From NCBI GenBank assembly GCA_016800925.1, contig JABCPU010000002.1, forward strand, positions 310,001 through 374,000: a stretch of 64,000 nt of DNA. The letters are read 5' to 3'. Both the position numbers and the translations under genes were made by a program. Positions 23,357-34,176 of this stretch are shown piece after piece. Position 1 is the stretch's first letter, and every line of letters begins with the position of its first letter. The notes under the pieces were generated by a model, which was not told the origin of the DNA, searched no databases, and worked only from the letters and a program-made list of their open reading frames with translations. Source of the stretch: Suillus spraguei (Eukaryota > Basidiomycota > Agaricomycetes > Boletales > Suillaceae).

Positions 23357-24940
23357 TCAATGGATTAACCTGGATGAAAGACCATACCTCTCTCCAGCTT
23401 TTCTCTCCATTATCTCCCGAAGAGGTCCAAGCAGTCGTGTGAAAGCAGGCGTGTCCAACGCCGCAACCTTCAACTTCGGCTGCGACGCATCTGTTCGATG
23501 CACCGCACTCACTGTCGCCGCTCTAGGCTCAAGTCTGAGTAAAGATAGCTCTGTTAAGGTGCACGTCAACTATTTAAGAATTGATAGAGAACAACACCAA
23601 AACACTCACCGCCGAAATAGTCACCCTTTTTCAGCCGGCCCACTATAATCTCGCGGTACTCACCCTCCTCTCCTTGTTGTGTCTTGGTAACAATGGCCTC
23701 GCCTTCCTCTACGAAAAAGAAAGTATCTCCCATCTCTCCCTCCCGAAGAACCGCTTCTCCGTCGAGTGTACTTTGCTGACTAGGGCGTCTGCTATTTTAC
23801 TACGTTCTCCTGGTTCGAGGAGGACAAAAGAGGTACAGTGGAAAGGAAATGCTCGTACATCGTCCTGCGCCTGTGAGCTGCTTTCAAAATGATTGTGCGG
23901 AAAGTGATACGGTCAACAGCCCAGACAGTGGAGGGCTCGATTGCCTGCACGGTCGCCGCACGCGGATGACCATGCATTAACGCAAGCTCGCCGAAAGAAT
24001 CTCCAGGCTCGCACTCTAAAACTTTTCGACCAAAGACAGGATGATATCCCGGTTGGAGGAACTTTTCGGGCAGCGAGGAATGGTTTGCCGTATCCGCCAG
24101 CCAAGTCGGCGGTAGCGGTTCAGGGTGGACGTAGCAGTGGAAAAGTCCTGATTCGACGACGTAAAAGTATTCTCCTACATCTCCCTGCAGAATAATCACT
24201 TCATCTGCGGCGACGTTAAGCTCTCGCATTGCATTAAGCACGCCAGTCTCCTGCTCCTCATCGAGATCACGGAAAGATAAATTATTTGCAGTGGATGATT
24301 TTATGCGGCGAAGTTGGTCGGCTGTCTTGGGGAATACAGGGAGTGGGTCGTCCTGACCACTGTTTACCGCGATAGGCTCAGCACTGACTGACACGCGGCG
24401 TGCCAATATGGTAGCCGATGGCGCATGGAGGTAATCTCCAAGGCCCAGAGACGAATTAGAAATGGTTGGCGTTGAAGACACATCATACCGTGCGAATGCG
24501 TTGGGATCAGTAGTTAGCGGTGAGGTTGGGGGCAATTCACGTCCATCAAGGGTGAACGTCGGGGCAAGCATGCCATTGGAAGCCCCATTTGTGTCTAAGG
24601 ACAAAAGCGCATTTCCCGGCACATTAAGAGTCCCAAACGGACTGTGCGAGAGACCCGCATGGAGCGAGGATGCACGACGCTGAGAGACCTGGGAAAACGG
24701 AGAAATGGGAGTGGGCGTGGAATTACGAGGGCCGGCATTAACAGGAGAGTCCAAATAGAACTCGGATGGTAGCTCATGAACTGTGGAGAGACCACGTTGC
24801 TGCAGTACGTCTCGTGTTCGCGTCCGCTGTTCTTCCAGTCGAGACTGAAACCAGCTAGCGCAGAACTGGAGGGCGTCTTTTGGTTGCACTCGACATATGT
24901 CACGAGTCAAGTCCTGAATGAGATTGTCGAATGTAGACAT
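23357..24940 (-). CDS. cAMP-dependent protein kinase regulatory subunit; frame breaks
   Basis: Two exons (24940-23610 and 23550-23357) encode about 507 residues. The N-terminal dimerisation region (RDICRVQPKDALQFCASWF) and a Ser/Pro-rich linker precede the inhibitor site ARRVS (RRVS at 181-184), which occupies the catalytic-subunit cleft and is probably phosphorylatable. cAMP domain A has the phosphate-binding cassette FGELALMHGHPRAATV. Domain B continues with DGEAVLREGEMGDTFFFVEEGEA and GELSLLRLEPRAATVSAV. It releases PKA on cAMP binding (family knowledge). Between the two domains the frame breaks twice: one base is missing at about 23819-23823 (before LEPGERSKIADAL) and one at about 23761-23766 (before DGEAV). 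A 61-bp in-frame 'intron' could hide both, but would delete the conserved linker helix. Confidence 0.87.
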
Positions 24941-25546
24941 TAATGTATAATTCTCGCTATGCAGGCAATGGGGATTGTTAGATATATGTTATACTGGATG
25001 TGTGAGTTGGTTTTATAGTCGTGAGCCACTTGGTAAACTTTTGGCAAGGCACCGAAGGAAACAAAAGGCGCGTGACCATGTGTCATTACCCCATCTGTGC
25101 ATGCATATCATTTCTCGCCAGAATCTCAAAGCCCTTTCATAGACTGGTCGCGCATTATCCTTCTCGGATCAGTTAAACGTGTACTCTGCCTGACACTTAA
25201 GGGGGGCCGCATTCATTTGAAGGGTCGCATCTAGATTAATTTCGATGATCCAAGACAAGGGTGTTCGAGATGCTGTGAATTACAAGGGGCAACTCTCTTT
25301 TGGAACCTCTCCTTGTAAAGCAACCTCGCCTACTGTTCCTCTATTTCAACCGTCAGCTCACAAAACGTAGAACTCCCCGTGGACGAAACGTAAAGTGACA
25401 TCTGTGTTACAAGACTACTGAATACAACATTCTTCTATCCCCGAGGTGGCAATACATATAACAGGAACAATGACAATGCCTAAGAAAAAGGGGGGAATCA
25501 TCAAATACATATCAAATTTTCTACATCACCAGAAAGCTTTGCGTCA
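24941..25546. other. promoter of PKA regulatory subunit and 3' flank of PHO85
   Basis: No gene is seen. A stretch around 25300-25460 is C/T-rich. Confidence 0.5.
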
Positions 25547-27147
25547 CTATCGTGCATGCTGCTGATACTGCGCAGGAAACCCTCCAGGGTATCCAGGCGC
25601 GACCTGTTGATTCATATGAGCTTGTGCGTGGGCATGTGCCTGAGCCTGTGCCTGAGCCTGAGCCTGAGCCTGAGCCTGGGCCATTGCCTGGGCCTGAGCC
25701 TGAGCCTGAGCTTGAACTTGCGCCTGCATCCTTGCAGCGTCCTGACTGCTGTACATGGGCTGCTGCTGGCCATGTGGATAGACTGACGACGGGGTTATTG
25801 AGATTTGAGACGAAGACCCTGGTGGAGGAATTGGATTGTGGGGTTGCTGCTGTTGAGGCTGCTGTTGCTGCTGCTGCTGTTGTGCATGGGGGTGAGGATG
25901 AGGAAAATTGAATTGAGGGGGTGGCATTGACCCTGGAGTCGAACTCGGGCCGTAGGCAGGGGCCACGGTGGAGGTAAAGTAAGGGTGCGAAAGGGCTTCA
26001 GTGGCCGTCATACGCTTGGCGGGATCAAATTGAAGGAGACGTTCAAGTAAGTCGAGGGCTGCATCACTGTCAGTCCAGGCCTCATAAATCTAGGCCTGAT
26101 TAATACCTTGTGGCGAGGCCTTAGGGAGCACTTGGGCAAAGGAAATCTTTGGGTATCTTGGGTATTGCTTTAGGGTAATTTCGGGCTGGAAGAGAAATGA
26201 GCATCCCCCACTTCTCGCCATAATCAAGGGATCTCACTGAATCAGTCGCTATCTTCCTCAGAACTCGATCGTCCGGCGTGCCGACAATGCGCATGATATG
26301 AAGTAACTGATCCTGGTTGTCACGGCCACGGAAGAGAGGCACTCCAGATATCATCTCCGCGAAGATGCATCCGCAGGACCACACATCAATTGATGTATTG
26401 TACGTGCGTGATCCAAGAAGTACATCTGGTGCACGATACCATAGTGTGACGACCTAATTTCAAACCTCAGCTGTGCCGCAGGGAGACTCGCCATATATCA
26501 ACGTACCTCGTTGGAAAATGTGTTCACTGGCACGCCGAATGCGCGTGCTAGACCGAAGTCACCAAGCTTTAGCTCGCCCTTGCGATTAATAAGAAGGTTC
26601 TGAGGCTTCAGGTCCCGATGTAAGACCCTGTTCTCATGGCAAAACGATGTGCCCTTGAGGAGTTGGTACATGAAACTTCGCACGGTCATAGGGTCAAGCG
26701 CTCCGCGATCACCGTGTTGGTCCATATACTTCTTAAGATCCTGGTCGCAGTACTCGAAGATAAGGACAAGCTTTGTCTCCGTGTGTATGACATCGTGGAG
26801 GCGGACAATGTTGACATGCTTGAGTTCCTTCATGAGGGAAATCTCGCGGATGGCGGTGGAGGGTGTCCCTTCCTCTGCGTCGAGATGTATCTCCTTGAGC
26901 GCAACGATCTCATTAGTCGTTCGCGAACGACCCTAGTACCCATATAAAATTCGATGTAACGTTAAGGAGAAACTGTTGTGACGTACTTTGTAGACGGTGG
27001 CGTAAGTACCCTCGCCTGCATAAGCAGTAGTTAGTGTACCGTAATTCTCAATATCGTGCACCATAGATCATACCAAGTTTCTCTAACTACTTTCCGTTAG
27101 CCTTTATGTCAAAATCGTGACAAGGAATTTACCTGAATGTAATTCAT
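25547..27147 (-). CDS. PHO85: cyclin-dependent kinase PHO85
   Basis: Seven exons (27147-27133, 27086-27074, 27015-26987, 26932-26507, 26453-26238, 26185-26107, 26058-25547) give 429 residues. The kinase domain is complete: Gly loop GEGTYATV at 10-17, lysine VALK at 32, intact PSTAIRE helix at 43-49, HRDLKPQN with catalytic Asp126, DFG at 144, [18 protein letters not shown] and [10 protein letters not shown]. Pho85 pairs with Pcl-type cyclins in phosphate and nutrient signalling (family knowledge). After about residue 290 comes an unusual tail of roughly 130 residues, made of polyGln, Pro-rich sequence and a long Gln-Ala repeat. The first two coding exons are only 15 and 13 nt. Confidence 0.93.
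25618..25733. repeat. hexanucleotide repeat encoding Gln-Ala tail
   Basis: Imperfect tandem CCTGAG/CCTGGG-type hexamers (plus strand) encode alternating Gln and Ala or His on the minus strand, in the C-terminal tail of PHO85. Repeats of this kind are length-variable between strains (general knowledge). Confidence 0.85.
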
Positions 27148-27525
27148 CGTTGGTCCCGCCACTGCAGCTGATTACCTGGGGTGCTAAGATATCGGATTTG
27201 TAGAACGTAACCGTAACAGATGGAAAGATTGCGAGCAAGCCCTTTCTGTCCCTTTTGTACGCAGTGACAGCAGATACAAGAAACAAGATTTTGTCGGGCG
27301 AGCGTGAGTGCCGACTTCCTAGTACGACTCGCGAGGAGCCTCTGAGTCACCTAGTAAGGTTGAACTTCAAGAACCGGGCTTGAAACGCAAGAAAGTATTA
27401 GCCAGCACGTGACTTGCAGAATATTTGTTTCTCCCCGTCCGTCAACTCCAGGTATACGCCTGAGCTCATATTACTGTCCTGGATCGCCCTAAAAATTGCT
27501 TGAGCAGGTAAAAAGGCATACGGAC
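27148..27525. promoter_or_regulatory. shared divergent promoter region
   Basis: This 378-bp gap separates the starts of PHO85 (-) and the Utp12-domain gene (+), so both promoters must lie here. I did not identify a specific motif. Confidence 0.5.
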
Positions 27526-28766
27526 ATGTCCAGTGTCCCCCCATCAAAAAAAGCGCGCACCAAATCATCTTCGCGCAAAGCCAAGCCATCGATATCACAG
27601 ACTGTCCAAGATGAAGTCCTCATAGACTCAGAACCTGCATCTACTGTACGTAGCTAACACCATAACAAAAAACGAAAACTTGACATACATTTATTATAGT
27701 CTGCATCCAAAAATGCCCGGTACGCCGAGCCCTCATCTCTCGCAGTACACTCTGGCGTTGAGCTCGGGGAAGATCAAGCAATGGAAGACCTTGCTGCATC
27801 TCAGGTCGAGGGTGCACTAGACGCTGATCTTGCAGAACTCTCCCTAGGCCAGCGTCTCGCTGCAATATCAGGTGACGCACGCCCCTCCTCCTCAGACTCT
27901 GAAGAGGAGCAACTCCAATCACCACGAAAACAAAAGCAGGAGACCCCGAACGTTATACCTGCACATTCACTTACCCGGACACTTATACAAGCACTCCACT
28001 CGTCTGACTCGAGACTGCTTGAGACTTGTCTTGCACATTCTGACCCAGCAATGGTACGGAACACCATACGACGGTTACCGCCCCAGCTGGCGGTACCGTT
28101 GCTCACGGCATGCGTAGAGCGTCTCGGCCGTGGTCCACGCGCAGCAAGCATGAAAGGCGGTGGCGGAGGTGCCAGTTCGCAACGCGGAACTGGACTCGTC
28201 ACATGGGTCAAGACCGTACTTGCGGTCCATAGCGGTCACCTTATGACGGTACGTTTCTGAAATAAAGAAAAAAACTACTTTTTGCATGCGTTACAAACCA
28301 ATTTTAATTTTATTTGTAGATGCCCGACCTTGTTTCGCGGCTCTCGGGTCTACACGCAACACTGACTTCCCGGCTGGCATTACAAGATTCCCTCCTCTCA
28401 CTAAATGGCCGACTAGATATGGTACTCTCGCAGATCGAGATGCGTTCTTCCACAGCACCAACACTCCTTGCACCCCACAAGAACGGTGTATCCACAACAT
28501 CACAAGGTGAGAGGCAGCCAACAAGATATGTGGAAGGCGAGAGCGAGGAAGAGGGCATGGAAGTTGGTTCGGAAAGCGGAGAGGACGAAGGAAGTGTAGA
28601 GGATATAGAACTCGGTGGTGAAAGTGAAGCTGAGGAGACGGATGAGGAGGGGAGCGACGAGGAAGACGAAGAAGATTCAGAGGGCGAAGGACCTACGTTA
28701 AACGGATTCATTGATGATGAAGCAGAGGAGTTCGAAGACGATGAAGAGGATGACGAGAGTGAATAA
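27526..28766 (+). CDS. Utp12-domain nucleolar protein (UTP5/WDR43-like)
   Basis: Three exons (27526-27645, 27700-28248, 28320-28766) give 371 residues. A Lys/Ser-rich N-terminus (SKKARTKSSSRKAKPS) fits nucleolar targeting. The Utp12 domain runs from about residue 140 (HSLTRTLIQALHSSDSRLLE, TIRRLPPQLAVPLLTACVERL, VTWVKTVLAVHSGHLM, LSRLSGL). The last 100 residues are an extreme Asp/Glu-rich tail. Utp12-domain proteins form tUTP/UTP-B-type subcomplexes of the small-subunit processome that process pre-rRNA (family knowledge). No WD repeats precede the domain, so it is shorter than animal WDR43. It is divergent from PHO85 and convergent with the HERP-like gene. Confidence 0.85.
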
Positions 28767-28893
28767 TATATATCAACTTCACATCTTGCACGTCCAGATG
28801 ATCTACTTAGCATCTAGTATACACCCTTTGAACGCAGAGCTGGCCGTGCAAAGTGGATTCAAAGCAGAATAAATGACCGATCATAATAATTTC

Positions 28894-30669
28894 TTATAAA
28901 TCATCAACCCACTCTCCGCCTCTGACACGCTGAATATAAGTTTTCACCCAAGGAGCACGCCTTCCGTCTTGCACCCGCAACACAGCTGTAGTCTCCTCTC
29001 TCTTTTTGTCTTCTTCACTCGGTTCCTGACCCTCCGACCTGTCGACCTCTCGTTCCATCACGTTCGCTTCTGTTCGCAAACGTCCTTCCCTTGTCCTCAG
29101 CGCTGCGCGCCTACGATTCCATACTTCCGGATGGAGAGTCAGCACAAGCAAACTTACAAAGGTCGTCACCTTGTGCATCAGGCTCGGTGGCGAAAATGGG
29201 GTGCGTGGTGAAGATGTTGGCCAGAGCGACTTGTTCTCGGTATCGATGCCTATGCGCGCGAGGAAGTCCAGAAGAGAGGTAGAGTTGCTGGGGGGTGGAG
29301 GACCCTGCGCTTCGTGATTTTGTGTAGGCGTTGGTATGTCAGAATGGGCAGGTGGTACAGGAGGTGCAGGAGTCGCTGGGGTACCTCCAGGTTGACCTTG
29401 ACCTGGAGCCTGTCTTGCGGCCCCCGCGGCAGCGGCAACACCAGCTAAACGCTCTCTCTCTCGATTGAGTGGTCCGAGTATAACGTTCCGCACATTCGTC
29501 CACATCTCATATATTATCCATGCAATGATGCACAGACCCAACAGCGGCTTGCGTGTTGGGGAGAAAAAGTATAACAAGAGCAGAGTCCGGAATAGTACCA
29601 TCACCAGAGGGGCCAATAGTACACGGACCGGGATATCGGGAAGTATCTGAGCTTCACCTCCAGGTGCTGGGACATTCGCCCCAACGCCAATCTGACCATT
29701 GACGTCGACGTCGACATTGACGTTCGGGATAGCACGGAGTGTGGGAAGTCCGAGTTGCTGGAGAAGGTCGTTTAATTGATGTGGTACAGCTTCATTGGAC
29801 GAAGTGGTCGGTGTTGGCGCCGGTAGTTGAGTAGTGGTTGAAGGGATAATATTGAAAATGTATAGGTCAGGACCTTCAGGGCATGTACCTGCTCGACGGT
29901 AGGCCTCGAACCTGGGTTGCGAAGGGAAAGGTATGACTTGCCACTAATAATAGTCAATTGAAGTACATCCCACTATGCGTAAAATTTAGCTCACTTAGTC
30001 GTCATCAATTCGTATTGCAGTCCAGAGCCATCACCATGCTGAGAGACAGGGTATGGCTCATCCAAGACTGTCGGCCAAACGTACCCCTTGTTCTTGAGGT
30101 TCTCTAATGCAACTGTGCGAGATGGAACAACTGAATATTGCGGGTGCTCAATGAGCCCCCTAGTGAGCTTTGATAGAGCAGCCTGGTGGATATAAGCAAT
30201 GAATTGGTGGTCCAGGGGTAAATGTGCGAAAGAATGAGATTGCACCCCGGGAGGCGCTGAGGGAGTGTTGGAAGAATGTCACTTTGTAATAAAGGGGATT
30301 TCCCTTTGTCGGATATAGGTATTGCGGTTGTTGTTACACTAGAAGATGGGGGAGCACCAGACCAACTGGAGGGATGCACTGATAAATGGACAATACGTTG
30401 CTCATCTGCCGTCTAAAACTCGGATTAGTTATTGTTCAAAAAAGTTGTAGAGTTCTCGTTACCTTCCATATGTCTGAAATTTTCTCCTGGTCCCCGAGGT
30501 AGCGCCCCCTCCAGATTATGCGCTGTCCCTCGACATGGGGCTGTCCAGCGCAGGACGCTGAAATCGAGTGTTTAACATCGATCACGGTAGCAGAGATAGG
30601 GACCTCGATATTAAATGAAAGAGAGTAAGTGGGGAGCTCGACACGAACAGCGACGAGGGACTCGGACAT
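28894..30669 (-). CDS. HERP/Usa1-like ubiquitin-domain membrane protein
   Basis: Four exons (30669-30463, 30412-30340, 30256-29995, 29943-28894) encode about 530 residues. The N-terminal 70 residues form a ubiquitin-like domain (VRVELPTYSLSFNIEVP, SCAGQPHVEGQRIIWRGRYL). A long variable middle follows, then a pair of close membrane helices (VLLAPLVMVLFRTLLLLYFF and LLGLCIIAWIIYEMW) and a cytosolic basic/acidic tail. This matches HERPUD and, loosely, yeast Usa1, scaffolds of the HRD1 ER-associated degradation ligase (family knowledge; assignment by architecture). In exon 4 the frame changes between YTFSIL and PSTTTQLPAP at a GGG run on the plus strand (29843-29845). One more base fixes it. A 38-bp intron is the weaker alternative. 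Confidence 0.72.
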
Positions 30670-31891
30670 CGTTGTGGTGGTAATGTCAAGTGATGAGTCC
30701 TATGTAGCGCTGGCGGCTGTACTGGCAGTGGCGGTGCTCCTACGTGGAACTCGCCCACGTGACTGTCCCATCGCATTTGCGTCAATTCACCGGTCATAGT
30801 ATTTTTCGACTGCTGAGAGTAGATCATTCAAAACCTGTCAACGCTTCTCCGTCACCTTCGTTGTTTGTAAGCATGACTTTCTATATCATGGACATGAATG
30901 CATTCTTATCTGAGCTTTGCTGATAACTGGGACATCTCATTCGCTTCGGTTGCAACGCCAGATCAGTTCAATTGGGGCATGATTCTGCCAAATACATCGT
31001 GCTGGTAAGTATGGAGGCCGACAGGTTTGTTGGGTTGAAAATGCCTCCAAAGCTAGTCTCCACGTCTTCACGCCACCATTTATCAAGTGACTCGCCCGGA
31101 AAGTTTTCGTATTGGGAACTTATGTTGATGGTATCACCTCAGGACAAGAAGGGTGGTGTCAAGTCCATTGCTATCCGTCTGGGCGTAGGCATTTGTCTCG
31201 TATTTGGTGACTTCGACGTCATCAAAGTCACTAAATGCGAGACAAATGCGCAGGCTGTATGCGCTTCAGACTATTACTTATGATAACTTTGCACAGAACA
31301 GTCACATGTCTTCGAAAGACTGCGTGTCGAAAACGACCGGCGGAGGTGTCACTCACGCAGGAACATTCACGAAGCTGCGACATTCTTTGCATGCATTCTA
31401 TGGACAGAGTGAGGGCCGAAGCAAAGGGGTGGAACAAGGCTCGAGCACTCATGTGCTGTCCGATCGTGATTGCACACGTTACCTCTTAGTATATTTAATC
31501 ATGCGCCACTAGTAAATTAACATATATCTCCGTCTCGTACCATCTCTAATGGCGTCCTTTAAAACTAATTCCTGCTGCTTGCTTTGAGATAAGTTGTGTG
31601 ACTGTACCGACGTGTTCCGTTAGAGACAGACGGCTTCGCGCTGAGTAAATCTGCACGCTCTATCTCAATTTACTACGTAGTAGATTCACGAATAAGGCGT
31701 GTGCTGGTCACGTCAAGTACCTAAAGACAGGTTTGCATCATGCTGTTGTCAAACTGAGGCATCCTGCACTGTTCCAGTCCCATACGAATAACTCCTCTCT
31801 CAGCCAGTTATATTTATGGCGGCCTGCAAGAGTGGGAAGAAGGCCTACGAAAAGGTACATGAACAGAAAGGCACGATAACAAGAATGTTCC
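30670..31891. other. gene-free interval with a long hairpin
   Basis: No supported gene. An ORF at 30972-31283 has no recognisable feature. An imperfect palindrome lies at 31189-31250 and is listed separately. Confidence 0.45.
31189..31250. repeat. imperfect inverted repeat, ~26-bp arms
   Basis: The left arm starts GCATTTGTCTCG and continues to GTGACTT. The right arm is its reverse complement with about three mismatches, centred on GACGTCATC. Transcribed in either direction it would fold into a long hairpin. It may be the remnant of a small inverted-repeat element or a hairpin RNA source (inference). Confidence 0.7.
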
Positions 31892-33144
31892 CTAGCTATT
31901 AAAACCCTGAAATCTCCAGCCATCCGGAAGCTCAAGATAGGGATGTCGTCTCAGGTGCGAAGCAGACGCACGTTCGTTAGGATTTCTGCAAGATATAAGG
32001 TGAATAGTATCATCCAAACGAACTCGAATAACTTGCATTGCAAAACATAAATCCTGGAAATCCTTTGCAAGATCTGAGAGAGCGACGTCAGGAGGGATGG
32101 GTGGGCGTTTATTCTGTTTTACCTGCGTGCGGAATATAAGTTATACTCCTGTAATACAAAGGCACAAGACAAACTTTGATCGTGACCATGATTAGTTCAT
32201 CCTCATACCAGGGTCGCTTTCCTGTCAGCATTTCTAACAAAACGCATCCTAGACTCCAAATATCGGCCTTGACACTGTACCCTTCCATCTGATGACAGAT
32301 TACTTCTGGTGCCATCCAAGGTAGTATCCGTTGCACGCTGGTAAACGGAAGTTTATGTATTTTATCCTCCTTGGTTAAAAACTCTAGATCAGAAAGCTTG
32401 CAACTCCCATCTCTATCAAGTAGGACGCTGTCAGCTTTCAGATTCTGACCGGAGTTGATAAGAGTTCTTCAAGTGTTTCAGGTTAGGCCGAATCGATCAC
32501 ATACCCGGTAGATTATTCGTCGCGAATGGAGGTATCTTAAACCTCGAAGTATTTGAAGGATGAAAAATTTTGAGACATTCTCGCTGAACTTGCCCTTTTC
32601 GCGAAGACAGTAGCCTAATACACTGCCCGATACATACTCCATAAAGCTATATCATATGTTCGAGTTAATATTGCTAGGTGGTATTGCTAAAAACTCACAT
32701 ATTCATAACCCTTGAATATTCTACAAAGCACTCTTCAAACCCGAGATATTGGACGATATTACGATGGTTCAGATCTACCAGTAGCTTGCTTACTCTTTCG
32801 ACAGAATGTACGAAAGTGGCTTGACACTGGTCATTCTCGTCTCGGATAACTTGAGGACTATCAACTTGTTTGACGACAACCAGTTGTGATTTACTCGTGG
32901 TCATGCTAAGAGCCAGGTAGACCCGGCCGTAAGTTCCTCTGCCAATAAGCTCACCGCGAATCCATTTGACTGCGGCGGCGGCTGGTGAAAAAAGAATCAT
33001 TATTTTCTGACACTGTCTCAAATGTTTTTGAACCGTACCATTGACACGGCGGCGAGCGCGAGTGTCTGAAGCATTTTTTGCAGGCCCTGGACTCATAGTA
33101 CTACAACAGTTGGGAGTTAGATGAGAAGCTTGCTTGTTCGGCAT
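31892..33144 (-). CDS. Ste11-type protein kinase homolog, predicted pseudokinase
   Basis: Six exons (33144-33039, 32981-32699, 32646-32505, 32444-32175, 32122-32037, 31985-31892) give 326 residues, almost only a kinase domain. The Gly loop GRGTYGRV (49-56) and the lysine in VVVK (73) are intact. The catalytic loop reads YRNLKADS: His and the catalytic Asp of HRD are replaced by Tyr176 and Asn178. DFG has become DLE at 196-198. The C-lobe is well kept (WMAPEV, ADIWSLGCVLLEMLTGKRPW, NPNERASASHL). The closest resemblance is to MAPKKK/Ste11-like kinases. The final intron (31986-32036) begins with GC (GCAAGT). The start at 33144 is the first ATG; an overlapping upstream ORF could contribute another exon. 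Confidence 0.8.
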
Positions 33145-34176
33145 CGCAGCTAAGGGACGCGAGGATTTGTTCTGGCGCCATGCACCCGCTTAAGGTACTT
33201 ATAATAGCGACGACGAACCACATCGTTTTCCAGAGACTCTTGGCGCGCTCGTAATAAGGTAGCCTAACACTGCCGCCAGTGGTCCCTGAGGCTGTCATGG
33301 GAGAGATTTGAAGTTACGTACTGAGTCTAACAGCTAGGGTGCCAACTGTTAGATTTCATCCACACGCTGTGGCCTACAATACTTGATAACAATGGTTCTG
33401 CCCGACTTGTGCCCGATCGCGAGTCTGACAGAGTTCACAGCTTTTGATGGGAAGAGGCGGTTATTAAATACCCGAGATGTCACACGCGGCATTTTATCCG
33501 TTCATCCAATGCTCATCATATTCAAGTTTTCAAGTCATCACGCCTGTCCTCCCAGCTGTGTTGCAAGTCCAAATTTCGAACAACTTCCTTGGATGTTCAC
33601 TTCATTCCATCCATATTCCAAGGTTTCAGGCCAGACAGTCAACTCTTCGGAATAGTAAACTTGAACATCGTTCGATACTTTCATCGGCTGTTGAAAGCGG
33701 TCGTTGACACTCTCACACCAAAATTTGCCATTGTCTCCAACCTTTCGCACACAGCAGTTGTTGAACTACTCTGCTTACTTATCATGCGCACGCCCGGAGA
33801 TCCAGACAAATTTGCACTATCTCATCAGGCATAGCAAACCCATTCCTTGTAAGCTTAGCATTGGATCCAAGTGTCATCCGAGTCACACTCTCGCCTGATC
33901 CTTGGGAGACCGTCACGCATCTTCCAAAATACAAATTTCCCAAGTCAGTGGACGTTGTTCACAACGTGACGCCAATTATACTAACGTATTAAACCGTGAT
34001 GTCCAACGCCAGTCGTTGTTCACAATCAAAAGGACTCGATATACTTGGCATAGTCTTTGTTCTTGCCAAGAGTGTGCTGTAGCATGGCAAATTCTGAAGG
34101 GACATTTGACCACACCAGTGTTATTCCATAATATATTATTGAACGCACACTGCCACGACGTGAATGTTCGTATCAG
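33145..34176. other. intergenic, no gene seen
   Basis: Short unconvincing ORFs only. The first 150 bp are the 5' flank of the pseudokinase gene. Confidence 0.5.

Noticed and set aside
23779..23839. In-phase 61-bp intron in the PKA regulatory subunit
   Set aside because: It would delete the conserved linker (LEPGERSKIADAL), which is still encoded; base errors explain the data better.
25552..25911. Plus-strand ORF of alternating Pro-Glu over the repeat
   Set aside because: It is the antisense shadow of the Gln-Ala tail of PHO85.
30250..30340. Apparent GGGG frameshift in the HERP-like gene between LPQRLPG and VQSHSF
   Set aside because: A normal 82-bp GT-AG intron (30257-30339, GTGTAAC…CCTCAG) keeps the frame, so no indel is needed here.
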